Source: Pterobdella sp. o SKG-2022 (Eukaryota; Annelida; Clitellata; Hirudinida; Piscicolidae). From it: DNA of 64,000 nt. Position numbers and translations under genes: made by a program. The notes beneath the pieces are model-generated. The model was not told the origin of the DNA, did no database searches, and worked only from the letters and a program-made list of their open reading frames with translations. This document shows, piece after piece, positions 49,501-61,200 of the stretch. The stretch is from contig OZ038320.1 of NCBI GenBank assembly GCA_964035795.1, forward strand, positions 18,990,589 to 19,054,588, given 5' to 3'. Numbering within the stretch: the first letter of the stretch is position 1; each line of letters starts with the position of its first letter.

Positions 49501-52500
49501 TTCATTTTTTTAAATTTTCATCAACAAAATTATATCATTTTTATTCTTTGAGCCAAGCATAAATATTTAAATGAAAACACTTTTGGAGTTCATTTATATT
49601 TGTACCTCCACTTGATAATGTAAGTGCATCTTATAAAAAGCTTCGTAAAATAAATAAACTCCAAAAAGTGTTTTAATTGAATATAAAATTACATCAGGAA
49701 TTTATGATTGTAGTTTCAAATTTTTTTATATATTAGTGCATCGATACATTTCCATAGTTTTAAGGAACACAAGTTAAATATAAAACAGAGCTATTTGAGA
49801 TTAAAGTTATCATTTTCCTGCAAAGAACATAAATTTTTGCAAATAAAACTCATGTGAATAAACACTTTTATTAACTGAATAATAATACGAAGCTTTTCTT
49901 AAGTTGAATAATTGATAATGTGAGTTCAACTTACGAAAAGCCTCATATTATTACTCAGCTAATAAAAGTGTTTGATTCAAATCGTTTTTGTTAATAGGCT
50001 AGTTTAGTTAAGCAAAACTTGTGTGGTAAAACAAAAAACTATTGTTTTCATCCTACATCATCACTCTAACAGGTACAATCAAAAATTTGTTCATATCTAT
50101 TGGAATTAGCGTATTAATCTTCAAAACTTTGGAAATAAATCAAATTCACAATTGGATCATTAAAAAAACCATTTTGAAATTTTTATTAGCTTCATATTAA
50201 TACAGACTTCAAAATTTAAGAACAAATTGGAAAAAAATCCTTGCAATGTTTTTGAAAAAAAAAAAACTGGATTCAGCTTTTTATGTGTATATTTTTCAAT
50301 AAAATATTTTCACTTTCAGCAGATGATTTTTTTGAAGTTTAATGGTTTTTATATCGGGCACGATCAAATTAACTACTCGCTTCAACACACCTAGCTTGCC
50401 CCTTAGCACTAACGACATCTACAAGTGGGGAGCCAATGTTTTTAAGTATATCTTGTACCAATGACAAATTTTCTCATCTCAGCCTTACCATATGTTTCGA
50501 AAAAGTACTTTGCTGAATAGCTTACATCAACGACTTGCGAAGTGTCTTTTTCTTATTATTTAAAAGATCATAAACAGCAAACCATATTAATGATTGATCG
50601 TGAAATGCTTTCTTCAGTTTTAGTCCATCAACGTTAAGACTAGATCTGTTAGTAGGTTGCCAGAAGTTACTTTGAAAACAGCACCATTAATATGATACGA
50701 GCTAAAAACTGACAAAAAATGTTGATAATATTTATAAAAATTTCAATAAAGTTTATTAACTTTTCAAATCTCAAAAAAACAAATTTTTATTTAATTAAAA
50801 TTGATTCACTATGTTCCAATATGATATGAATTTATTTTAAAAATATTGCTCAATTTCAAGGTTATAATCGATACCTCAGCTAAAATCGTAAATTAGAAAA
50901 AAATGCGATTCCCTTATTTGGCTGATTTATTTTTCGTTTCATAAATTCAATTATTTTTTTGCATAAAGCTTAGCGTGATTGTTTCAGAATTTGTGCAATT
51001 ATCTTGGCAGAAGTTTTGATCGATTTTCATTTAGGAAAAATTGGTTTTATTGTTCATTTTTCGAAAAAATAACGCAAAATTTCATAGAAAAATTTTGTTC
51101 GTTCATAAGCATTTGATGCTGGGACTTGAGCGTTATCATTCACGGTTTGAAGCTTATTAATCGTAGTCTTTAAATATGACATTTCAATTTATCGAAACTT
51201 TCATGAAAATAACATTTGATGAAATTTGAAGCATTGCAAATTTAGCAAAATAAATAATTCAACATTTTAGTTTTCTATTGCTAAAAAAAGTTTTTCGTTT
51301 TTAAAATTAGCGTTAAAATTACAAAACTTGAACGCGTAGTACAGTTTTAATTATAAACTATTCAGACTAAATCTATAAAATTCCATTTAAACCTTTATGG
51401 TAACAAAACTGCATTATAAAGTTATTCCATAAAAATTCATTGCAGTTTTAGAAAAATACTTTCACACTATGTGAAAAAGTAAAAAGTAATTTTTATGAAA
51501 GAAACTAATGATAATTCCACTCTGAAAAGCCCTTATTGGTTGTATAAAGATATTGGTCATATGCAAATTACGGACCAGGTCGTCCTACTCAATAATAATA
51601 ATAATAATATGAAGTACATTTATATCAATTTAGGAAAGTGCAAAATGCATTCAATGGGATGGTAGTCAAGTGATAATTCAAAGTTTAAGAGTTCTAAGTG
51701 CATGAGTTGTTTGTATTTATAAATGTATTGTTTCAAAACCAAAACAATTTCTGAAGTTATACTGAGGCTTTTTATTTCAATGAATATTATGCCATTTTTT
51801 TGAGTTAAAAAAACTAGGAGTAAATCATGTATGGATTTTGACGCTTAAATCAAGTAACTTGTTTTCTTAGTTTATTGTTTCTGTGTATTATGAGGATTTT
51901 GAGATTTATGATTTTAAATTAAAAATTCTTTAGTTCACAATTGTGCTTTTGTTCATCAAATGAGATTTAACACACGAATAATTTTTTAAGTAATAAAAAC
52001 CGTGTTTTTTCTTATTCTACTTGATATTCATCATTAAACATTGATTAGGTGTAAAAAGCAATGTCTTTTCATATAGTGAAAATTCTACGCAAAAAATGTT
52101 ACGTTGATTTAAATAGAAAAAACGAATTCAATAATTGAGCTGAGTTTGAATAAGCTTAATGGTGTCCATTTTTAAAAAAGTATGATCAGGTTGGACGTAT
52201 CATCGAATCATTTTTTGAAAGTTTATAATTCTAAGTTAAGTTTTTTATAAATACTTTTGAAAAAATTTTAATTATTAAAATACTTAATTGTTAGCAAAAA
52301 AAATATTTAATTAAATCTGAAAAAAAATTGAGATTCAAAGCCAAGCCATAAAGATATTTTTAACTATGAAAACGAAAAGCTTGCATAATTTTCATTAAAC
52401 TTTTTGAATGTAAAAAAAAAGTATTCTGTTTTTGACGCTCTTTATAAACTTCCTATTTATTATACTTTCAACAAATAACTTTTTGATTCACACATGTACG

Positions 52501-53169
52501 CTTTTGAATAAAAGGTTTCTTACATGGTTATAAATTTTTGTCAAGAATTTCATTTTTTATAATTGTCTCCAAACTTTCAAAATTTTTGTGAATACTTTTT
52601 TTGGCATTGTTTATTTTTGTAAATTATACAAAAATGCGGTTCATTTTGAAATATTCTGAATTTTACTCTTTGAAAATGATAATGATTTCAAACTAATAAC
52701 AGTACAGTCATTTTTCCAGGTGTATCAAATTGATTTTTGTTCTTATTGAATTCCCATTCATCTTTACAGGGTTGCTAAGCTAGAGAATGATTGATTTAAC
52801 TACAGATTTAATCTCTCATCTGTTTCCAACAGTGCTGCATATTTTTCAATCACATTTTCCAATTTATTTTCATTCAAGCGGGCCTTTTTTTCAAATAAAT
52901 CATTTTGAAAAAAATTTTGAATTTCATTCGAGTTTTAAGCTTTTGAGCTCCCTAATTAAAATATATTACAACAATTTAACAAATATTTTATTGTTAACAC
53001 TCAGAAACAATAGTGTTTCCAATTTTATGAACATGAAAAAGTACATAGTTCACCTTTCTCCAGCTGATCCTTGCATTCAGATGCGGAGCTGATTGGCAAG
53101 GAAAATTTATCATGTCACCCTTCATTTTTTGATAAAATGCCTGTGGTCGAATCAGAAACTGTGGAATTT
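28599..53169 (-). CDS. Turtle/borderless-like Ig-FN3 receptor, 3' exons
   Basis: Seven minus-strand exons join in frame: 53169-53054, 45169-45013, 35294-35174, 34003-33621, 32504-32418, 29741-29148 and 28849-28599 (about 568 residues; 5' exons not found). Exons 1-2 make an I-set Ig domain (NFPCQSAPHLNARISWRK, then DAGTYECVAFNSVA). Exons 3-4 make an FN3 domain split by a phase-2 intron at a TGG Trp codon (ASLSWKPS, LLWYRRS, NASTNYDFIVMSRDRDGV). Exon 5 is a proline-rich linker. Exon 6 is a second FN3 (ALEKGDLVLRWNNPP, CAIEYKTYGRWVKL, GTRYNFRIRCLY) with a long Ser/Asn/Pro-rich insertion. Exon 7 holds a membrane helix (IVGIVIVVVIALICFLSSL) and a 51-residue tail. Domain edges lie at phase-1 introns, as usual for Ig/FN3 modules. 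IGSF9/turtle proteins act in neurite branching and adhesion; the assignment rests on remembered motif likeness. Confidence 0.82.
29755..29773. repeat. (TA)n beside a splice acceptor
   Basis: About nine TA units, ending only 14 bases from the start of the FN3 exon at 29,741 on the minus strand. The repeat thus sits where a pyrimidine tract or branch region would be expected. Confidence 0.85.
29774..32417 (-). other. Intron of the Ig/FN3 receptor
   Basis: Intron between the proline-rich exon and the second FN3 exon. It holds repeat copy 3 at 31,395. GC-richer islands at 30,380-30,450 and 31,765-31,800 have no exon I can support. Confidence 0.6.
31395..31530 (+). repeat. Interspersed repeat family, copy 3
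   Basis: Shares the leading AGAGACATCGTATGT with the copies at 16,168 and 21,245, followed by weaker similarity (TTTTTGA-rich, then AAAATATAATTTTTGATAAG). Confidence 0.45.
35295..45012 (-). other. 9.7-kb intron of the Ig/FN3 receptor
   Basis: Intron between the Ig exon and the first FN3 exon. Very AT-rich, with A-rich stretches on the plus strand at 35.5-37.3 kb. Open frames here (for example 35,545-35,742, 36,002-36,193, 36,566-36,781, 41,671-41,940) are low-complexity Phe/Leu/Ile shadows of A-rich DNA. A decayed coding segment is described at 43,747-44,056. Confidence 0.6.
43747..44056 (-). pseudogene. Decayed coding segment, unidentified
   Basis: Two minus-strand frames follow each other: 44,056 down to about 43,913 begins MFARHLLCSQFGGATSCLSS and includes FPNDIVSSLLWYKK, then stops. 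A second frame, one base shifted, runs KNFFDKFLFLRRMTNASS and ends KDSQNSLLTLRVKD at a TGA (43,747-43,749). One frameshift would join them into a segment of about 100 residues. Composition is coding-like and out of character for the intron. No family recognised; a transposon remnant is likely. Confidence 0.4.
49541..49686. mobile_element. Foldback element, copy 2 (arm deleted)
   Basis: Shares with copy 1 (12,575) the left end TTCTTTGAGCCAAGCATAAAT, the AAAACACTTTTGGAG arm, the TTTGTACCTCCACTTGATAA centre and the AAGCTTCGTAAAATAAA right arm. The inner part of the left arm is missing, so it no longer folds completely. Confidence 0.8.
49859..49973. mobile_element. Foldback element, related subfamily
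   Basis: Arms of about 50 bp at 49,859-49,908 and 49,925-49,973 are reverse complements with a handful of mismatches around a 16-base loop. Shared words with copies 1 and 2 are AACACTTTT at the ends, CGAAGCTTTTC in the arm and TTGATAATGT in the loop. It lies 172 bp from copy 2. Confidence 0.75.
50360..50690 (-). pseudogene. Decayed coding segment, unidentified
   Basis: One minus-strand frame reads as protein over about 105 codons with only two internal stops before a third ends it: from 50,685 it gives RSSLNVDGLKLKKAFHDQSL and WFAVYDLLNNKKKTLRKSLM, and further on LVQDILKNIGSPLVDVVSAK then GQARCVEASS. The stops and the AT-rich surroundings point to a dead insertion inside the Ig intron. I do not recognise the parent protein; a transposon or processed copy is possible. 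Confidence 0.45.
51591..51609. repeat. (AAT)n microsatellite
   Basis: Six AAT units preceded by a GC-richer 20-base segment. It may be the extreme 3' end of a severely truncated LINE, since both LINE copies above end in AAT repeats, but too little remains to prove it. Confidence 0.6.
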
Positions 53170-54204
53170 CTGTGAGTTCAAAATTAAAACAATTTATGCT
53201 CGATTAAAATTTTAAAAATAACTTATTTCCAACTTTTGCAACTTTGATAAAGATATTTATAGGAAAAATAAATCTTCAATTTAAAATGAAGCATGTTCAA
53301 GCTAAGAGACAAGGCAGTTTGTAAGAAGCATGCCACAAGGATGCAAGCATGTAGACTTCGTTTAATGCAAACTGGTAGGTTTAATGAGGCGTGTTGGTAT
53401 GTTTTTGTTGTGTTTTTTATGGTTCATTATGCTTTCTAGACTTTGCACTGATATTTTAAATCAGATATCACAGTAATTCTAGCCACCTAATCTTGGTCGT
53501 GTATTTTTAGAGAAAAATTTGAAAAAAATATATGACTTTCTTTCAGAGTGAATTTATTTTTAAATTTAAATTTTTTTGAATAGAAAATTTTTATTTTGAA
53601 TACAAAATGTTTTAAAGGTTTGACATTATTAAATTTCAAACAATGAAGAAAAATTAATAACCCTTATGAAAAAATTCTCTAGTTTATTAAGCGATAAGAA
53701 TTCACATGAATCCTCACAATAAAGACTTTTGTTAATTTAAGAGATAGTTCTTTGATCATAGTTTTTTATTTTGTCGAGTTAAAACTGAACTGATTTTCTT
53801 TTTTAAGCATTGCTTTTTCAAAACTGCTGAACAATCATTATGATTTTTTTGATGTTATGCTTAACATAATGATTAACTGCCATATTTTCAGGTCTTTACA
53901 CCTATGCAGTTTTGATAACAATTTAATTAGAGCAAATTGAGTTGAAACCTTGTCTCATTTATGACACCTGCTCATTTATTCTCTAGAACATAGTTGAAAT
54001 TATTTAATTTTATTTTTTTTTCAAAACATTGAAAAATTAAGAAAAATTCAACTTCACTCATTTTCCAAAGTTTTGGAAGTTCATTTGAATACAAAGAATG
54101 AAAAAAGACTTTTCAAAGTTTTTGTAGAAAGAAACAAGAAGCGAGTCTTGGGGAGAATTCAATAAAGTATTATAGTTCTAATCTATTTTATAAAACACCT
54201 CAAC

Positions 54205-55260
54205 ACTTTGAATATTTCAAAATCACCAATATTGTTCTGCTCATAGTTCATTTTTAAACAAAAAGCCAGGCATTTTGAAAGGCATCTTTTTCTAGGACGA
54301 TCAGTAAGTCAATCTTCATCATGCTGAACTTTGCTCAATCTTTTTTAGCAACTTCTCTCAGATCATTTTTTGCCTTTTGGAAGTCTTATTGCTATTCATG
54401 TTCACTTGTAGCCTGATGGAGGTCTTGCTGACAATCACCTTCTTCTCTCTGACTTTTGCTATCCAGCCTGGGCTGCACATCTAATGACCAGCACTTAAAT
54501 TTATCTATTTATGCTTTTTTATTGATTGTATCAAAATTCTTTTATAATCAACGTAAAATTTTTTGAAAAATTTTTATTGAAAAGTCATTAAGCTTTTTGA
54601 AAAGTTTTAAAAACGTAAGAAGTTTTTTATGAAACGAACTTACGTTATCACTCAAAGTTAGCATTTCCTATACGAACTTCTGTAGTTTTCTACATCCACT
54701 GGTCGAGCACTACTCAAACAACGGACACGTCTTAATAATGGGTCTCTTTAAACTGCCTTTTTTATCATAGCATTTTTGAGTGTTAAATTCCTACAACTAT
54801 CATCAAAAATTAAATAATAACCCACACCACATACATCACGTGTAAAGTTGCCAGATTTTTTGAGCATATCAAGATGATGGCCAGATACCATGACCTTAGT
54901 TTTTTTTCATATCTACCCGAATCTCTTCAACCTTAAATCTATTTTTTATTTTTTTTTATCAAAAAAATTTGTTCTAATGTTTCAAATATAATATCAAAAT
55001 CATCAGCGTACAGTATTTCCCATGAAGAGCCAATGCTAAAATCCAAGCTATTTCAATCACAATGGAGACTTGGAACTGAACCCTGATGCTCACCCACAAA
55101 AAGTTCTTTGCTACAATCATCGCTAACCTTCACCATACTCTTTACACCACATACATAACCTGACTCTGAAATCAAAAGAAATATAGTAGCGCTTCCTAAT
55201 ACATATATACAGCCGAAATAAATGTATAGAATGATAGTTATATACATTAAAATGAATATT
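54205..55260 (-). mobile_element. Decayed non-LTR reverse transcriptase fragment
   Basis: Reading down from 55,247: CSKELFVGEHQGSVPSLHCD (a damaged GVHQGSVLSP block), then WEILYADDFDIIFETLE with the YADD active site at 55,010-54,999, then frames with SSARPVDVENYR near 54,700. A coding-like stretch at 54,205-54,490 (QPRLDSKSQREEGDCQQDLH, later KIDLLIVLEKDAF) with several stops follows. This is a different lineage from the CR1/L2-like copies. Whether the last segment belongs to the same element is uncertain. Confidence 0.7.
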
Positions 55261-58200
55261 TAATACAAAAAGTCGAGAAGACAAATCTTGAGTACTAAAT
55301 TTTGATAAAAGAGACTTTGAGCTGTTATGCGTAGACTGCTTGTACTGCTGTCTTTTCTAATTAGAGCTTCAATGAAACACACATAAATCAATGACATACA
55401 TTCAGGCTTTAACCGCGTTTTCGTATTTTATATGTTATTTTTTCACGTTTTTTTTTATTTTTAGATTTAATTTTGTCAATTCGATTTAAATAATGAAAAT
55501 ATTTTCATTGTTCCACCAATATTTAAACTTATCCACAAAAAATTCAAAACTTTACACTCAGTATTTTCTAAAATTCCGGAAAAACTTTGTTTTCAAATAA
55601 AAATAAAAACTTGTCCTTACTTCAATAAGGATTTGCTAGACTTTCTGGTTGAATAAGTGGAATTAATTACTTTTTACTTAACGAAACAAACAAACTTCAT
55701 GAGAATTGAATAATTTTTTTGAATTAAACGTTGAATATAATTTTGAATATGAATTTTCAAACTTCATAAATTTTGAGTATCTCAAGATTATTCCAATAAA
55801 ATCTTTTCTCGAGTCTTTATTATTTCGATTCATAAATATTCATTATTTCAAATTTATGCACTAATATGCCATATTATATATAAATGATTTCAAAAAGAAT
55901 TTATTTCCGGATTTTAGATGCATCTGCATTGAAAACATTACCATATACCCTACCAAATAATTTTTTCCCATTTAACAAATAGCATGAAACGATAGTAGGA
56001 TTGAGTTTTTCATAAAGTATTTAAGTGGAGGAGTAAAGTTTCATGGGAGCTTCAACTCAAAAATGTGTCAAACAAAAAACACTGCAATTTGCATTAGTAA
56101 ATTTTTGATTAAAAAACTGAGACCAAATGTCAGTGAAATTAAATTATTTTATAAGATAAAATAAATTTATATCCCGACTTTTGAGAAAAATAATTCCAAA
56201 TTTTGTAAATTTATGAGCTTTGCTTATAGAAAATGTCTGGATGTTGAATATGCTGGAAACATTAATGCCATTTGACAGCGTCACGTATTCGGCGCCGTGT
56301 TTACACGGAGAGGCCTTTTGCGCGCATGTTGCAAGACTTATAAGGGCCATTTAGAAGGGTTTTTACCTGAAGTATGATGTAAAAGTTTAAAAAAGATTTT
56401 AGAAAATAGAAAAAAAAAGGTAGCTGGCTTGAATTAAAATAAAAATAAATAACTGAGTTTTGTGAGTTTTCGAGACTGGTTCCTAAAAATCAAACGTCAA
56501 GTTGACACGATGGAAAGCTATAAATAATTTATAATATTTTACATATTAAAAAATAATGCTTGAAAGATTTTCAAAAAAGATGCAAAATAGAGTTATAATA
56601 ATCCGTTAAATGTGGAATTTCACGAATTTAACAAATAATGACCATAAATTTCATTCAAATATAATATTAACATGAAAGCTTTCGGGAGTCATAAAAAATG
56701 AATGACACAATCAGTCTTTTGATGGATAACTCAACACTTTACAAATTCTTGTTTCACCTATTCAATGTGTTCAAGTGAAACATATAAAAGGTCTTATGAG
56801 AAATTTATTAGAGTTAAGAAATAATATCTATTAAGAGCAAAACAAAACAAAAAAAGCTAGAAGAAATTGAACTATTATTTTTATTTGAGGTGATTTACCA
56901 TGGAGTTCGAATGAAAATTTTTTAGAGATTCATTAACATAATTTAATAAAACTCAACCTGGTTCTAAAAAATTATCTATTATTCGAATTATTTTACATAG
57001 CTTTTTTGAGTTATAATATAATTAAAAACTCAATTTCTGCAAATAAATATTCTATTTTGCCAATTTTCAATGATTGATCAGTTAAAAAGGTTCGTTAAGA
57101 TGCTTCGAATGGTTTTATGGAAATTTTTTTTGACATATTTTTATGGTGGTTTAAAAGTTAATTTATGTAGCAAGTAGAAATATTGTGGGAAGTTTGTGCA
57201 TCAGCCTTATTGCACATAAATTAATTTAAAAGTAAATAACCATTAGAAGTATTTACATACCGCAGAGCAATTTATAATTTATTTCATAGAAAATAATAAA
57301 TAAGTTATTGAAAGTTTTATATATTGCAGAAAATACAACTTGTATATTGTATGAATATTCAAGAAAGCTTTGAAATAAAAGGGAATAAAAATTTTCAATT
57401 ATTTTTAAAATGAAAAAAAAGCCAGCTTTTTATGATAAGCAAAAAAATTTTGATTTTTAAAAAAATTGAAAATTTAAATCCTTTCCAGTTCACAAACTTC
57501 AAACTTCTTCGCAAATGCTTGAGATTAATATGATCTATTTTAAGTTCATTCCAAAGTGTTTTTTTATGAAATATGAGACATAAAAACGTCAAATTTAGCT
57601 ATTGAATAATTTGATAACGTTATTGTTTGAAGTTTATTATTGTAAGATAAAAATACTGAAAACATCATTGCATCACAAAGCAGTTGGCACAAGCGACTTT
57701 CTGCGATATATGCGATATATTCAAATGGTGTTTTGTTTGTTTAAAGTCACATTGAAAAAATTTATGAAAGTATTTTATTTTGAAAAACTGATAAATTAAG
57801 AGAAATTTTATCTCAGTATTTTTCATCAAATTCTTCAGTTTTTGAACAAGTGTTTCAAAGATATATTTTAGGGAAACAATGTTTTATTTCTCATTAATTA
57901 TAACGACTTTAAAGTTTCATTCAACATAGCTTCAAAGAGCCGGCTTGATATTTTACAAAGTGTTTGAAACTTTTCGAAATGTTTTTGTATAAAATTTTAT
58001 TGTGTAATGGAATCGCTGTTACTCTCTATGTAGGTTTATCGAAGGAAAATCCATGATAAGATGCTCCGATATCCATGACAACATGTCTCTGAATACAAAC
58101 TGAGTGTTCATAATATCGAACGAGTAATTTTGTATGGTTTCAAACAATAGTAGTGAAAACAACTTCCATGAATTTTGAGAATTAAAAAAGGTCTGTTTCA

Positions 58201-61200
58201 TGAAAGATTTAATGTTAAAAATTAGTGGTCATTAAATATTTAATGAAGTTCAAAATGTTTATTTGAAAAGTTTTTTTTCAAAAACTGAATCTTAGATTCA
58301 TGACTCGAAATAGTCTGAAATCAATTTAAAAGATGGAATAAACGTAGAAGTTAAATTTTGATCATCTTTTATGTTATCCTGTCATGGCTTCATGGATTGC
58401 AACTCGGGCTTAGAAACTGAGTCGATGAAGCGGTCCTTAACAGCTGCAATAGTAAGCTTTCATACAAAACTAATTTAGAGTTTGTCATTAAATTGAAACG
58501 AATTTAATTTTAATTTTATCGAAATGAAATGTTTGCATTGAAAATGATTGTAAAGGAATATGGTGGTTTGGAAACTTAATAATTGAATAAACATGTTATT
58601 CTACCCGCGAGCTTTTGACTAATTCACTTTAACTAATTACTTTCCTTCTTGAATTCTAAGACTGTGCCACTTTTCATTACTTTATTTTGTCAAGTGTATT
58701 GAATTTTAATCTTTAAGGATCTTGGAAAAATACTTTTAACAAATTTTTTTAGATTTAATCTCAGTGCATTTTCTTTAAGTAATTTTTTCTACGTTTCATT
58801 TTATAAATATCAATTCCCATTTTATAAATCGAAATATAAAAATCTGCTGAAGTTACAGAGTGAAAGTAAAAAAACACTCAAAAAGTGCGAAGATGCTACA
58901 AATTTGCACTTGAGGTCTGTCCAGCTTATAAACACAATGCTTATTTCAATTGCCATGAAGGTATTTTGAGAAATGCTTTTGTAAAACTTTAGAACTTTAT
59001 AAAAAATTTTAGATGCATTTATTTAATCGAAACTAGAAAACTCAAATGTTGAAAAAATCGTTTGTGTTTATCCCGTTTATTATGTGAATAGTTCTCGTTA
59101 AGTAATAATATAATTGAAATCAATGCAAATCAATTTGATTAGCAAACAATGTTCGAATAATAAAGCTGTCATCAATAACGCACCAATCCTTCGCCCATGC
59201 ACACCTAAACCTACAAGGCATATCTTTATGTATCGAACACACTGTAAATATTTTGTTCATTTCTTTCTAGCTACAAAAAAAAAATTAATTTATTATGGAA
59301 AAAGATTTTTATCCGAATATTTTAATTTTGATTCATACATTTTCTAAAGATAGTGTTTCAGAAAATTACATAAAACCCTTATATGCTTTTAAACTGTTTT
59401 AGCTGGGAAATCTCCTTTGTGAATGAATACATTCTCATGCTTTGAAAACTTAAAACAGAATCTTTTTTATTGCACCATAAACAATGAAATATTTTTCGTG
59501 TTTTTAATAAAGAACCCCAAATGTGAATTGCTCAAAAAAAATTTTATATGAGTTTTCGATGAAGAAAAACGGTATTATAAGTTACATTAACAATTTCAAA
59601 TACGTTATGTTCAAAAGCATACAAGAAGTAGCTACTTATAGATTAATCTAAAGATTTTTCAGGCTCTTGGCATCTTTTTTTGCGAATACTTCAAAATTAT
59701 ATACACAAATTTCAAGAGGTAGCATGTTTTTGTCTAAATATTAATAAATTTTGACATATTGAACATTTTATTTTGAGTTTTAATTAAATAGAATAATCAT
59801 TAGATTAACGATAATTTTGTCTAAATACCAAAAATCAGTCACTTGAATTTTTGGGCTTTATGCTGAATGAGCGGTTTGACAATTGAATGTGTTAAAACAT
59901 CATAACCACATAAGAGCTCAAAAAATGATTAAAACAAGCATTTTTTCACCTCAGCTCACACTGAAATCGCTTCTCATGAAAATATTTACTATCATCAAAC
60001 ATGCACCCAATCTTATGCATCCCTTCATATTGAAACCTCACATGTTAACAATTGACACATTTTTCTTGCAACAAAAATTGCTTTTCCCTTTTTGTTTTCA
60101 AAACTTTCCTATTGCATAAAACTATCGAAATGAAAATTTCTTTAAACTGAAGAAATTCAACATTTTACCATTTTTGACTTTTCTTGGGTGTTTATTTATA
60201 GATTTCCAAAAATAATAAGCTAAACTGATTTTAATTTGATAAATTTAACCAAGCAAATGGGATTCGAAATAAGTTTACTAGAGTTTTAGTATAACCAAAA
60301 ATATAACTGTTTTAACATTTCTATTACTTAAGTTCTTCATAGATTAAAAAGCTATCGGCTAATTGAAAAGGTGACTAAGGTGATGTGAAGTTGAAGCATA
60401 AAAAATCGTATCAAGATTCATATAAAAAATATCCGATTTTTTAGCTGAGTTTTCTTTTTGACTATTATTTAATTATAATCAAAACAACTCCATGAAATAG
60501 TGCTCATTGTGAAAATTTTGAAGACCTTCTTAAAATCATAAAGAGAATGAATTTCTTATTGTTTTAATTTTTTATATTTTTTCTATCATTCTTATTATAG
60601 TTTTTCATGAAATTAAACAAAGATTTCACTGGAAAGTTATTTTTACCAGCAAAAGATATTTCTAGTGTTAATTTGTTTTTTTGCTTAAAAAACCTTCATT
60701 TTTATTTTAAAAACCAGATTTCACTTTTTTAAACAAGGTTTGAACAATTATATTAAAGTAAATAAATTCTCAATCTATTTCGGAAGTAAGTATTCATTAA
60801 ATTGTAACCATCTTAAAGTGAACGGCAAAGACGTAAATTAAAATACTTGAAGTCTCTTAGCAAAAGGTCTCAGAGTTAATGAATGCAGGCTTTTTTTGTT
60901 TTTTCGTTCTGTTGTTTGACTTATTTTTCTAATTTAGTATCAAAAGGATTTGTCATTTAAGATTAAATATTTCCAAATTAACTTATTTAAAATATTTTAG
61001 AAGGTCCGATTGCTTATATAGAATCCTAAAACGACATATCTTTAAGATATTTTGAAGAAAAAAAATGATATAACTATTCATCGTTTAAATCTTTATAAAT
61101 GAATGTTTATTGTAGTTCAGATTTATGCTGTTTTGTGGTTCATAACAACACTGTGTTACAGCAGCATTTTTGCAGCATAAGTTATTAGAGACTTTTGAAG

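Larger units (their letters stand above)
45170..53053 (-). other. 7.9-kb intron inside the Ig domain
   Basis: Phase-0 intron splitting the Ig domain between WRK and LDGG. It contains two foldback elements (49.5-49.98 kb), a decayed coding segment (about 50.36-50.69 kb) and an AAT microsatellite (51,591). A GC-richer patch at 46,130-46,400 has no supported exon. Confidence 0.6.

Noticed and set aside
53290..53450. 48-codon plus frame beginning MFKLRDKAVCKKHATRMQ
   Set aside because: Open on both strands, no splice support, no recognisable family. Kept only as a weak patch.
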